From Dysgonamonadaceae bacterium (lineage in GTDB: Bacteria; Bacteroidota; Bacteroidia; Bacteroidales; Azobacteroidaceae), in the NCBI GenBank assembly GCA_031289145.1, contig JAITQA010000109.1, positions 1 through 64,000 on the forward strand: DNA of 64,000 nt, read 5' to 3'. The translations under genes and the position numbers were made by a program. Shown in pieces: positions 1-8,486 of this stretch. The notes under the pieces are model-generated. The model saw nothing but the letters and a program-made list of their open reading frames with translations, was not told the DNA's origin and searched no databases. How positions within the stretch are numbered: the stretch's first letter is position 1; each line of letters opens with the position of its first letter.

Positions 1-285
1 CTTGACTGGTTATTACCGAAATTACCTGACTGCTTGCATTATTGTGAGCCTTTTGCCGGTTCGGGCGCTGTTTTATTGAACAAAGCCCCTTCTTCGGTTG
101 AAACTTACAATGATATTGAAGGTGATGATACTTATTCGGGAAGGTTTTACGATGAAAAGTATGTGGAATTATTCGTCCACAAATATAAATTGCCATGTAA
201 TCCCAAAGAAATCGCCGAAGGCTTTACCACTGTGAGCGATAGCGATGTATTGGCAGATATCAACGACTTGACCAAAATTTTTTAA
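1..285 (+). pseudogene. Broken D12-class adenine DNA methylase, N-terminal part only
   Basis: The frame is open from the first base of the window. It reads the N-terminal half of a Dam-like (D12 class) N6-adenine methyltransferase: an LDWLLPKLP stretch, the SAM-binding motif PFAGSGAVLLN, then PSSVETYND. In intact family members this continues for about 200 residues to the catalytic DPPY motif. Here the sequence changes after about residue 43 into an unrelated-looking acidic tail and stops at 285 without any DPPY. I infer an internal deletion or fusion that removed the catalytic core. The gene begins outside the window, so the full N-terminus is unknown. It lies 4 bases before the putative endonuclease, so it was probably one of the two methylases of this restriction-modification operon. 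An alternative is that the tail belongs to a different methylase family; this cannot be settled here. Confidence 0.6.
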
Positions 286-289
286 GAAT

Positions 290-1162
290 ATGAAAATAAA
301 ATCTTTTTCAGACTATAAAGCAGACGCTTCCAATTGGATTACATTGGCAGGTGGCGAATATTATCCTGATATTCTCAAAGACGCTTGTGCCTTATACAAA
401 CCCGTTTTGATACTTTTCGGACAACTTGTCAAATCTTCCGAATCGTCTTCGCGATTGTTTCTATCTATTTCCGAAATATCCGAAACATGGATGCGGGTGC
501 AGTTATTGCGTGTATTTAAAAGATATGTTTGCCCTGTTTTACCTGTTGAAATGACCAAACGCAAAACCAAAGCAGTTGAATTTGAAAAAGAATTTTGTAA
601 TCAATTCAGACCAATCAACGAAGTCCAAAAAGCATTTAGCAGCCGTCCGTTAAAAGACGAGGTGATGTGCGCATTGCTATGGGAATACAAGGATAGAGGC
701 AAAAAAGGCTATGATTTAACAGAACGGTTTTTTGAACTTTTCCGGACAAACTTCCCTGCATGGCAAATTATCGGACCCGAAAGAGCAGGCAAAGATATTT
801 CAATGAAAGAAATTTTTGAAGATTATCCAAATCCCAATCGTCCTGTTGATTTTGCCATTAAAAACAAAAATGAAATACTTGCTATCGGTTTGGCTCGTTA
901 CGATTCCGATAGAGGAGGTGCGCAGGAGGATGACCGTACAGGCGGATATTCAAATTGCGCAAACGAATTTTTAACTTACACAAAAAAGAAAGGGCTAAAC
1001 ACAAAACTTCTTTTTGTTAATGATGGTCCCGGTCTTTTGTTGGGTTCGATGTGGAATGACTATGCTACATTGGAAAAAAGTTGGAAAGGCGAAATTATGG
1101 TACTCACGTTGCGAATGGTAACGGAGCGCATTACGAAACAATGGTTAAACGCTAAAATATGA
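290..1162 (+). CDS. Putative type II restriction endonuclease
   Basis: A 290-residue protein, sandwiched 4 bases after a broken methylase and 4 bases before an intact adenine methyltransferase. No signal peptide or membrane segment is visible. The C-terminal third holds a conserved-looking block, PVDFAIKNKNEILAIGLARY, followed by DSDRGGAQEDDRTGGY, which resembles the core of type II endonucleases encoded beside two methylases. An acidic cluster suits a metal-dependent nuclease, but a clean PD-(D/E)XK spacing cannot be read with certainty. The role as DNA-cutting partner of the flanking methylases is inferred mainly from context. The reading frame is full length and undamaged, although one partner methylase is broken. 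Confidence 0.55.
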   Translation: MKIKSFSDYKADASNWITLAGGEYYPDILKDACALYKPVLILFGQLVKSSESSSRLFLSISEISETWMRVQLLRVFKRYVCPVLPVEMTKRKTKAVEFEKEFCNQFRPINEVQKAFSSRPLKDEVMCALLWEYKDRGKKGYDLTERFFELFRTNFPAWQIIGPERAGKDISMKEIFEDYPNPNRPVDFAIKNKNEILAIGLARYDSDRGGAQEDDRTGGYSNCANEFLTYTKKKGLNTKLLFVNDGPGLLLGSMWNDYATLEKSWKGEIMVLTLRMVTERITKQWLNAKI

Positions 1163-1166
1163 TACT

Positions 1167-2477
1167 ATGGCAACAGGAGTTTCAAAAACCAAAATGAATG
1201 GCAATTTGCAGGTAAGTACTTCCGATAATGGGAACCTTAGTTACCACCCGATTTGGCAAAATGGGAACTCTGCCAATCGTTTATACTTTGGCGACAACCT
1301 TGCAGTTATGCAAGATATGCTGAAAGATGAAACAATAAAAGGACAAATTCGTTTGATTTACATTGACCCACCGTATGCTACCAATAGCGTTTTTCAAACT
1401 CGAAAACAACAAGATGCTTATACAGATTTGCTAACAGGTAATGACTATGTTGATTTTATACGAGAACGTTTGTCGTTGATGAAAGAATTATTGGCTGATA
1501 ATGGTTCAATTTATGTACATCTTGACAATAAAATGGTATTTCATATCAAGGTTTTGATGGACGAAATTTTTGGGACTGGTAATTTTCGAAGCATGATTAC
1601 CCGCAAAAAATGCAAATCGAAGAACTTTACCAAAAATTCTTTTGGCAATATTTCAGATTATATTTTATTTTACACAAAATCGAACAACTATGTCTGGAAT
1701 AAACAATACGACCAATGGACAGATGATAAAATATTAAAAGAATATCCTTTTATAGAAGAAGATACAGGACGAAGATATAAACGGGTTCCCATTCACGCGC
1801 CCGGCACCCGAAACGGCGAAACAGGCAAAACGTGGCGAGGAATGATGCCTCCCGAAGGAAAGCACTGGCAATTTACACCCAACAAATTGGAAGAATTAGA
1901 CCGCAACGGCGAAATTTATTGGAGTTCAACAGGCAATCCCCGCCGTAAAGTTTATTTGGACGAAAGTAACGGTATTGCCTTGCAGGACATTTGGTTGGAT
2001 TATTTAGATGTGAATAACCAAAATACGCAAACAACCGGTTATCCGACAGAAAAAAATATTGATATGTTGAAACGGATTATCCTTGCCTCGTCCAATATGG
2101 GTGATTTGGTAATGGATTGTTTCGCAGGCTCTGGTACAATGCTTGTTGCAGCTGATGAACTGAAAAGAAACTGGATAGGGGTTGATGTTGGAAACGAAGC
2201 CATTAAAGTGATACTCAACCGATTTAAAAACGGCACACAAACGCTTGATGAACACATTGGAAATAAGAAAGAAATTCAAAAAACACCTGATTTGTTTTCC
2301 AGCAGTTTAATAGAAGGAAATACTTTTGTTGCCAATAAAATCGCACATCATTTAATCAACAATTACACTATTTTCGCAAATGGTAAATATTCAGGGGCGG
2401 AATTTCAAATTCCGGAAAACACTGCGACCATTAAAAATGGTATTCTGGACAGAGCGTCGGAAGAAGGTAATATATGA
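1167..2477 (+). CDS. Site-specific DNA adenine methyltransferase, beta class
   Basis: A 436-residue N6-adenine (or N4-cytosine) methyltransferase of the type III Mod/beta class. The order of motifs is typical: NRLYFGDNLAVM near residue 38, catalytic DPPY at residues 67-70, then the SAM-binding MDCFAGSGTML near residue 320. It transfers a methyl group from SAM to DNA and should protect host sites from the endonuclease just upstream. It begins 4 bases after that gene, so the two are probably co-transcribed. The last 80 residues show no family motif. After the TGA stop the same frame stays open for about 40 codons (see findings), so the original C-terminus may have been longer. With the other methylase broken, this may be the only active methylase of the system. 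Confidence 0.8.
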   Translation: MATGVSKTKMNGNLQVSTSDNGNLSYHPIWQNGNSANRLYFGDNLAVMQDMLKDETIKGQIRLIYIDPPYATNSVFQTRKQQDAYTDLLTGNDYVDFIRERLSLMKELLADNGSIYVHLDNKMVFHIKVLMDEIFGTGNFRSMITRKKCKSKNFTKNSFGNISDYILFYTKSNNYVWNKQYDQWTDDKILKEYPFIEEDTGRRYKRVPIHAPGTRNGETGKTWRGMMPPEGKHWQFTPNKLEELDRNGEIYWSSTGNPRRKVYLDESNGIALQDIWLDYLDVNNQNTQTTGYPTEKNIDMLKRIILASSNMGDLVMDCFAGSGTMLVAADELKRNWIGVDVGNEAIKVILNRFKNGTQTLDEHIGNKKEIQKTPDLFSSSLIEGNTFVANKIAHHLINNYTIFANGKYSGAEFQIPENTATIKNGILDRASEEGNI

Positions 2478-2604
2478 TTTGCGCGGGTAAACGGACTGTC
2501 CGACAAGGCGCATTTCATAGCATCCTGCATTTTCAAGCGAGAATGGAAAGTCGTGAATATCGACAAGGCAACATTGATTTTAGTTAATTCTCACAGAATT
2601 TTTG

Positions 2605-2612
2605 TACCTTTG
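2605..2612 (+). promoter_or_regulatory. Bacteroidota -7 box before queD
   Basis: TACCTTTG matches the TAnnTTTG -7 element of the Bacteroidota primary sigma factor. It is 22 bases before the queD ATG, giving a very short leader. A clear TTTG -33 box at the right spacing is not seen. Confidence 0.5.
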
Positions 2613-2634
2613 CTTCGAACTAATGCAAGCGCCA

Positions 2635-2997
2635 ATGTACAAAATCAGCAAACAGTTTTCTTTTTCCGCCTCTCATGTCCTTAGTCTTTTAGACGAAAGC
2701 CATCCGTGTGCAAGGATGCATGGTCATAACTACCTGATAACTATACATCTGAAATCAGAAACTTTGGATGGATACGGTTTCGTGAAAGATTATAAATCGC
2801 TGGAGATGGTGAAACAGTTCATCGACGAAACGCTTGACCACCGTCACCTGAACGATATAATACCGGCGCATCCTACCTCCGAAAATATTGCCCGCTTTAT
2901 TTATGACCGGTTCAAACCTGAAATACCGGAACTGTTTGCGGTTGAAGTAAGCGAAACGCCTAAAACTTCCTGCATTTATGCGCCTGAAAGTGAATGA
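2635..2997 (+). CDS. queD: 6-carboxytetrahydropterin synthase QueD
   Basis: A 120-residue member of the PTPS/QueD family, which converts dihydroneopterin triphosphate to 6-carboxy-tetrahydropterin in queuosine (7-deazaguanine) synthesis. The start at 2635 (MYKISKQFSFSASH) was chosen because it aligns with the family N-terminus; an upstream in-frame TTG overlaps the promoter box. Zinc ligands are visible in FSASH and MHGHNY; the catalytic cysteine is in HPCARMHGHNY; the DHRHLND and PTSENIA blocks are typical. It overlaps queE by 20 bases and queE overlaps rnz by one base, so these three form an operon. Confidence 0.93.
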   Translation: MYKISKQFSFSASHVLSLLDESHPCARMHGHNYLITIHLKSETLDGYGFVKDYKSLEMVKQFIDETLDHRHLNDIIPAHPTSENIARFIYDRFKPEIPELFAVEVSETPKTSCIYAPESE

Positions 2998-3562
2998 AAT
3001 ATTCTATTCTCTACAAGGAGAGGGCGGTCGCCAGGGCGAAGCTTCTATCTTTATTCGGTTATCCGGCTGTAACCTGCAATGTGATTTTTGCGATACCGAT
3101 TTCTCGGAAGGTAACGCTATGACAGCCACTGCCATACGCGCTCATATCCGGCAGTACCCCTGTCGGTGGATAGTATGGACGGGAGGAGAACCTGCTTTGC
3201 AGTTGACCGACGAAATCTTGTTGTTTTTCAAAGCGGAAGGTTACCGGCAGGCCATCGAAAGCAATGGACACAAAGCGCTATCCCCGCTGCTGGATTATAC
3301 GGTTGTCAGTCCGAAAGGAGATATGGCTTATGCCCGGAGAATCAACCCAAAAGTGAATGAAATTCGCTTACCGGTCAGGATGGATGGATTTATCCCTGCA
3401 ATATCGTTCCTGCCCGAAGCGGATTACTATTTTCTGAGTCCCATTTTTACAGCTGAAGCAAACGCTACCAAAGCCAATATCGACTATTGTGTGAATCAAA
3501 TTAAAGCGCAGCCCGAATGGCGGCTGAGCTTACAGGTACATAAATTAATCGGAATTGAATAA
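2978..3562 (+). CDS. queE: 7-carboxy-7-deazaguanine synthase QueE
   Basis: A 194-residue radical-SAM enzyme that turns the QueD product into 7-carboxy-7-deazaguanine. The signature is NEIFYSLQGEG followed by RLSGCNLQCDFCDTDF, where CxxxCxxC binds the 4Fe-4S cluster; WTGGEPAL is the glycine-rich SAM motif. The protein is short but within range for the compact QueE form. Its ATG lies inside the end of queD, indicating translational coupling. No queC or queF is visible here, so the rest of the pathway is elsewhere. Confidence 0.93.
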   Translation: MRLKVNEIFYSLQGEGGRQGEASIFIRLSGCNLQCDFCDTDFSEGNAMTATAIRAHIRQYPCRWIVWTGGEPALQLTDEILLFFKAEGYRQAIESNGHKALSPLLDYTVVSPKGDMAYARRINPKVNEIRLPVRMDGFIPAISFLPEADYYFLSPIFTAEANATKANIDYCVNQIKAQPEWRLSLQVHKLIGIE

Positions 3563-4485
3563 TGGATGGTTTTGAAGTAAATATATTAGGCTGCGGGTCG
3601 GCGCTTCCTACTACCCGGCATTTTTTGACGTCCCAGGTGGTCAACCTGCGCGATAAGTTGTATATGATTGATTGTGGGGAAGGTAGCCAGTTGCAGTTTC
3701 GTAACCTGAAACTGAAATTTCAGCGGCTCAATCATATTTTTATCTCGCATTTGCATGGCGACCACTGTTTTGGTTTACCCGGATTGATTTCAACTTTGAG
3801 TATGTTGGGACGAACAGCTGACCTGCATATTCACGCACAACCGGATGCTGAAAAAATATTCCGGCCTCTGTTGGATTATTTCTGTAAGGAATTGAGTTAT
3901 AAAGTTTTTTTCCATGCTTTTAATCCGAATAAAAGTGAATTGGTTTTTGAAGACCGTACCCTGCGGGTTTCTTCTATTCCATTGAAACACAGAGTGCCCA
4001 GCGCCGGGTTTCTGTTTGAAGAAAAGCCCAAAAGTCCACATATTATCCGGGAAATGATAGATTTTCATAAAGTGCCTGTCAGCCAAATCGGCGCCATCAA
4101 AGCGGGAGCGGCATTTGTTACACCGGAGGGGGAGACCATCCCCCATGCGGTTTTTACCCGTCCGGCAGAACCGCCTTGCAAATATGCTTTTTGCTCTGAT
4201 ACTGCTTATTATGAAAAAATTATTCCATTGATAGAAGGAGTGGATGTGCTTTACCACGAAGCAACTTTCAGTCATGCCGATATTGTGCGGGCCAAAGAAA
4301 CCTATCATTCCTCTGCACAGCAGGCGGCGCAGATTGCACGGGCTGCAAAGGTAAAAAAATTAGTCATCGGGCATTTTTCTGCCCGTATCTTCAACGAAAA
4401 TATCCTGTTGGACGAAGCTATGGAAATTTTCCCCGATACAATTTTAGCCAACGAAGGAATGAAATTGGCAATAGAACACAAGTGA
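3562..4485 (+). CDS. rnz: Ribonuclease Z
   Basis: A 307-residue metallo-beta-lactamase-fold nuclease that removes the 3' trailer of tRNA precursors. Zinc motif HLHGDH is at residues 63-68, within ISHLHGDHCFGLPGL; the later CSDTAY, HEATF and IGHFSAR motifs supply the remaining metal ligands and the family signature. Length matches the short RNase Z (ElaC) form. The ATG overlaps the queE stop by one base. It is convergent with the DUF5686 gene, 27 bases away, with no obvious terminator in between. Confidence 0.93.
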   Translation: MDGFEVNILGCGSALPTTRHFLTSQVVNLRDKLYMIDCGEGSQLQFRNLKLKFQRLNHIFISHLHGDHCFGLPGLISTLSMLGRTADLHIHAQPDAEKIFRPLLDYFCKELSYKVFFHAFNPNKSELVFEDRTLRVSSIPLKHRVPSAGFLFEEKPKSPHIIREMIDFHKVPVSQIGAIKAGAAFVTPEGETIPHAVFTRPAEPPCKYAFCSDTAYYEKIIPLIEGVDVLYHEATFSHADIVRAKETYHSSAQQAAQIARAAKVKKLVIGHFSARIFNENILLDEAMEIFPDTILANEGMKLAIEHK

Positions 4486-4512
4486 CGTCGATGGGTGCAA
4501 ATCAATGGTTCA

Positions 4513-6657
4513 TTAATTGAGTGTTAAATCGGTAGAGAAGAATATGGCGCCCTTGTTGCCGTAAGTCAAACGGCGGACATAATCCACTCTCAGGAAATTG
4601 AAAATATGGGATAATCCGATATGAGCTTCGATGTAGGGACGGTTTCCGAGCACATTGACACTATTGTTAAAAACAAATAAACGCTGGTGTAAGTCCGGGT
4701 TGTTGTCAGCCGATAAGGGACCGTAAATAGCTTTTATTCCCAGATTTGTCCTGATTTTATTTCTCGGAAGAACGAAGTTGACCGGCGACCATTTGAATTG
4801 CAAACCCAGATTTCCGGCAAGGTAACGGTCGGTCACAAATTCGTAAAACCGCATCAGGTTGTAACTCTCCGCATCGAAAATAAAACTCTGGTTTCCGGCA
4901 GGGATGAACAAAAGCGGGAAAGGCAGTTGGTTCCACACTTTCCCCCCGGAAAATTGAATCCCCAGTGAACCCCTGTCTGACGGGAAATCGAAACGCTTGA
5001 ACGCACTTGCATCGGTAATCTGATAATTGTAATCCGAACCGTATACGCCTTTTATTCCTGTCCGGTGATTCATTTCCAGTACCAAATCGGATTCTCGCAA
5101 GACCAAATCTTTGTCGTGAAAACGGACATTCCTTTCCCCAGGGGCATAACGGAACGAAACGCCTAATTCCAAACTGGAAATAGCATTGATGATTGTTTCT
5201 GTTCCTTGATTTACAGTACTGTATTTCAAATTTTCCAAAGGCCGGTCCGACCAGAATTTGGCGCCTCCTTTTATAGAAAATCGATTTTTGAAGAATCTTT
5301 CATAGTACAGATTGCCGACTTTTTTCCACGATATATTTTTTGCGCCGGCATGGTAAAAGGAAGAGAAAAAATCATCCCGCTTGTCGGATAAAAGTTCATA
5401 ACCCGGTAGATTCAGGTCGGTTACATAAGTGACTTGAAGTTTGTGTCCCGGATGGAAAGAATAAGCAATATCCCCTCTGTATTTCAGCCGTTTATCGTGG
5501 ATACCATAAGCCAAATAGCCTCCTGTTTTCCAGTGTTTGCCGAATATTTGCGCGGTATTTCCGCTGATTCGCAGACGGATTCCTTCGGTGGGGTTGTAAC
5601 TGACCATTTGGGTTACAGGCCCCAGTTCCAATTTGTTTCCGACAATTCCTATCCGGTTGGTCAGCAGGAATGAAAGCATTTTCTCTGTGTTTCGGAAAGC
5701 CGGCGTCTGACTTGCCGTAAGCCGTAATTCCGGAAATCTCGTTTGGGAAAGCGTCAGTGGCTCCGGAGGATAAGCATCCGCGGGTTGAAAATTTTGTATT
5801 TCTATCCGGCTTATCATCAGGCTTTTTTTAATATCATCTCCAAGGTAAAGCCGGATTTCTTTCCGTTCGGGAGTTTGGGTAAAAACCACTTCCGGACCAC
5901 TCTCTTGCCCTGATCGGTAATTCAATGTGAAAACGGCTTTCAACAACTTTAAATCCGCTTGGGATATGTACAGATAACCTTCAAATGACTCCTCTTTTAC
6001 ATTTTTTGAGAAAAATGCGATTTCATAGCTGGGGATTCCCGCTGTTTCCACCATAGAAGAGAGAAAATACCGGTATGTGCGCATAGCATCTTTGCCCAAA
6101 GGATTTTTAGCCTGCCGGAACAATACTTCGCTTTTCGCTTCAAAGATATTGATTTCGCCTAAATATTCGGTTAAGAAAGTTTGGATATTTTCCGTTTCGG
6201 CAGGAGAAAGCAAACTTGCCGCCTGCGAAAAATCTTCTCCTTTTTCCAAATGGGTCTGCTTTTCCGAAAGAAACAGGGTCATATCCAAATCCGAAGGCTT
6301 TTCCTCGATGGGAGGGGCATAGCTAAACCAAGATTGATATGGATTTATCACATTCTTGTAAATAAAGGGACTAATATTTGCCCAAAAATTGAATTGCTCA
6401 GTTAAATATTGCTCGTTGATGACAAAATCAACAGCTGTTTTTTGGTATAGGTAATCTTTTTTCGACTCATCAGCAAGATTTTGCGCAATCACTTGTTTGA
6501 CAATGGAATCGGCATTTTGCGTAAAAGGATAATACCGAAGCGCGTGCATATTCCAGGCATTGCGCTTAACGGCGCCGGGAAGCGGCTGTGCATTCGCGTG
6601 AAATACACAGGAAAAGAACAAAAAAATGATGAATATTCTGATTGACATTCTGCTCAC
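4513..6657 (-). CDS. DUF5686 family outer-membrane beta-barrel protein
   Basis: A 714-residue exported protein with a signal peptide (IRIFIIFLFFSCVFHANAQ). The C-terminal half is built from alternating strands typical of a Bacteroidota barrel and ends with the DUF5686 signature NRPYIEAHIGLSHIFNFLRVDYVRRL. Most family members are about 800 residues and start with a carboxypeptidase-regulatory-like domain; here that domain is absent and a helical region of about 300 residues precedes the barrel. Two starts are possible, 6657 and the ATG at 6648; the second gives a cleaner signal peptide. The function of the family is unknown, presumably in the outer membrane. It is divergent from the esterase gene. 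Confidence 0.75.
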   Translation of the reverse strand: MSRMSIRIFIIFLFFSCVFHANAQPLPGAVKRNAWNMHALRYYPFTQNADSIVKQVIAQNLADESKKDYLYQKTAVDFVINEQYLTEQFNFWANISPFIYKNVINPYQSWFSYAPPIEEKPSDLDMTLFLSEKQTHLEKGEDFSQAASLLSPAETENIQTFLTEYLGEINIFEAKSEVLFRQAKNPLGKDAMRTYRYFLSSMVETAGIPSYEIAFFSKNVKEESFEGYLYISQADLKLLKAVFTLNYRSGQESGPEVVFTQTPERKEIRLYLGDDIKKSLMISRIEIQNFQPADAYPPEPLTLSQTRFPELRLTASQTPAFRNTEKMLSFLLTNRIGIVGNKLELGPVTQMVSYNPTEGIRLRISGNTAQIFGKHWKTGGYLAYGIHDKRLKYRGDIAYSFHPGHKLQVTYVTDLNLPGYELLSDKRDDFFSSFYHAGAKNISWKKVGNLYYERFFKNRFSIKGGAKFWSDRPLENLKYSTVNQGTETIINAISSLELGVSFRYAPGERNVRFHDKDLVLRESDLVLEMNHRTGIKGVYGSDYNYQITDASAFKRFDFPSDRGSLGIQFSGGKVWNQLPFPLLFIPAGNQSFIFDAESYNLMRFYEFVTDRYLAGNLGLQFKWSPVNFVLPRNKIRTNLGIKAIYGPLSADNNPDLHQRLFVFNNSVNVLGNRPYIEAHIGLSHIFNFLRVDYVRRLTYGNKGAIFFSTDLTLN

Positions 6658-6661
6658 TCGC

Positions 6662-6679
6662 CAAAATTAATTATCTTTG
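6662..6679. promoter_or_regulatory. Back-to-back divergent -7 boxes
   Basis: TATCTTTG at 6672-6679 (plus strand) precedes the esterase ATG at 6717. TAATTTTG on the minus strand (6669-6662) precedes the DUF5686 gene. The boxes are 2 bases apart, so polymerase could not occupy both at once. The plus-strand box is the better match. Confidence 0.5.
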
Positions 6680-6716
6680 CAAAAATAATGATAATTCGGT
6701 AAAAATTTTACGAATA

Positions 6717-7952
6717 ATGTTTAAAAGAATCGTTATATTGTTTTTTTTCTGTTTGACCGTTTTGCTGATTTTTGCAGAAAATCCGGTAAGGCGTACTGTT
6801 TATACAGGTGGGTTCAATCGTGAATATCTACTTTATACACCTGAAAATGAGAATTATAGAACTCCTGAAGGAATCATCGTATGCCTGCATGGATTTAGCC
6901 GGACCATGCAGGATTTTTTCAATGAATATAATTTTTCAGAGATAGCAGACTCCCTGCATTACATTGTTTTAGCGCCACAGGCTTTGCCGGAGCAAGATAA
7001 AAAGATATTGGCCAATGCCGAACTGATAAACATATTTACAAGCAACGATATTTCTCTTAATTCCGTTTGGGCCTGTGGCTTAGAAGTCAGAGCCTATTTA
7101 CCGTTAGGGGGTATAGACATTCCGATACTGAACGAGGAACTGAATAAAGCGGTGAATGATGTGGATTTTATTGCTTCAATCATCGACAACACGGTAAGTG
7201 AATATGGTTTGGATGACCGGGATATCTTTGTTTTCGGAACATCCATGGGTGGTTATATGGCTTATCAATTTGCTTTGAAACAAGGAGACAGGCTATCCGG
7301 TCTGATATCCGTAGCCGGTTCAATGGGACTGAAAATAAAAGCGGCGGAAATTCCGGTAAAAGTGCCGGTTTGTGATTTCCACAGTCTGACGGATGAAGTA
7401 GTCCCTTATTCCGGTTCTCATAAACAGTCCGGGCTTCTGATTGCTTTGGCCAAGGATAAACAGGAGGTCATCGACTTTTGGGTGCAAAACAATAAGGTCG
7501 GAAGTCCTGTTGTCGAAAACGTACAATATTATCCCTCAACCAATGGCATTACTGTGGAGAAGATTACTTATCCGGAGCCAGATTATGAAGTCATTCACTA
7601 CAAAATGAACGGTTCAAAACACAGTTATTTTTTCAGTAAGGAAGCGGGCGATTGCATGGATTACAAAGAAGAGGCTGTAAAATTTATCAAATCTCATGTA
7701 TCGGGGCATCAGAGCGGGATTCCTGCTACGCAACCTTCGGCCGGCGTCTTCTATCCCAATCCGGCACATGACAAGATTCATTTCGAAACGAAGACGGGAA
7801 ATCTATTTGTCTATGACTTAACCGGAAGGGAAGTTTTTTCCAAAACATTCCGGGACGGGCAAGCAGATATATCTTTCCTAAAATCAGGTGTTTACATTGC
7901 GCGTGTTGAATCTATGGAAAAGACGCATACAAGTAAACTGATTAAATTCTAA
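6717..7952 (+). CDS. Secreted esterase/PHB-depolymerase-like hydrolase with type IX sorting domain
   Basis: The chosen start, 6717, begins a clear signal peptide (MFKRIVILFFFCLTVLLIFA); the longer frame from 6642 runs through the promoter. The mature part is an alpha/beta hydrolase of the feruloyl-esterase/polyhydroxybutyrate-depolymerase type: oxyanion region VCLHGFSRTMQDF, nucleophile in GTSMGGYMAY, probable acid in SLTDEVVPY and histidine in GSKHSYFF. The last 70 residues (FYPNPAHDKIHF ... SGVYIARV) form a type A sorting domain of the type IX secretion system, so the enzyme should be surface-exposed or released. It is the only protein in this window with such a tail. The substrate cannot be read from sequence. 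Confidence 0.8.
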   Translation: MFKRIVILFFFCLTVLLIFAENPVRRTVYTGGFNREYLLYTPENENYRTPEGIIVCLHGFSRTMQDFFNEYNFSEIADSLHYIVLAPQALPEQDKKILANAELINIFTSNDISLNSVWACGLEVRAYLPLGGIDIPILNEELNKAVNDVDFIASIIDNTVSEYGLDDRDIFVFGTSMGGYMAYQFALKQGDRLSGLISVAGSMGLKIKAAEIPVKVPVCDFHSLTDEVVPYSGSHKQSGLLIALAKDKQEVIDFWVQNNKVGSPVVENVQYYPSTNGITVEKITYPEPDYEVIHYKMNGSKHSYFFSKEAGDCMDYKEEAVKFIKSHVSGHQSGIPATQPSAGVFYPNPAHDKIHFETKTGNLFVYDLTGREVFSKTFRDGQADISFLKSGVYIARVESMEKTHTSKLIKF

Positions 7953-8053
7953 AAAGGATAGCCCTAAATAAGTATCCGGAATGAACAATAAAACAGTCAG
8001 CCGATGACAAGATTATGCAACATACAAATAATAACGTTTTTTTTATCAAAAAA

Positions 8054-8085
8054 TTTGGCTATTTAAAGAGGATTTTTTATCTTTG
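8054..8085 (+). promoter_or_regulatory. Promoter of tRNA-Gly
   Basis: TTTG at 8054-8057, a 20-base spacer and TATCTTTG at 8078-8085 match the Bacteroidota consensus exactly. The tRNA begins 12 bases downstream. Confidence 0.8.
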
Positions 8086-8096
8086 CAGTCGCAAAT

Positions 8097-8169
<73 letters not shown>

Positions 8170-8205
8170 CACTACTAAGAGAAATTCTTAGAGATAGAGT
8201 TGTAC

Positions 8206-8243
8206 AATGCCTTTCAAATCAAAAACTTGGAAGGCGTTTTTTT
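8206..8243 (+). terminator. Rho-independent terminator after tRNA-Gly
   Basis: AATGCCTT pairs with AAGGCGTT (one G-T pair) across a 17-base loop that can extend the stem, followed directly by a run of seven T. Confidence 0.75.
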
Positions 8244-8486
8244 GTATCTGCACTCCACCTGAAGGACAAATAAAAGCGTAAGTACGGCGTAATATCTGAC
8301 AAATAATATTTACCTTTGTAGAATAATTTGTTATATTCCGAGATCAACGCTATATCACCACCGAAAAAGGCAAACGCTTTTTGGGTGGATTCGATATTTG
8401 ACAAAGGGTGAAATTCTGTGCCTGTCTACTTTTTTCATTATCTTTGTTCCCGAAATAAAATTATTTACAAAAAAAACATTGTACCA
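8244..8486 (+). promoter_or_regulatory. Intergenic region with two -7 boxes before the acetyltransferase
   Basis: TACCTTTG at 8311-8318 and TATCTTTG at 8439-8446 are promoter-like. The second is 40 bases before the acetyltransferase ATG and is the likely start. Between them lies a short open stretch with no start codon (8325-8395, see findings). No convincing gene is present. Confidence 0.5.

Noticed and set aside
8219..8404. 61-codon minus-strand frame beginning with TTG
   Set aside because: Runs into the tRNA terminator, has no ATG, ribosome site or recognised sequence.
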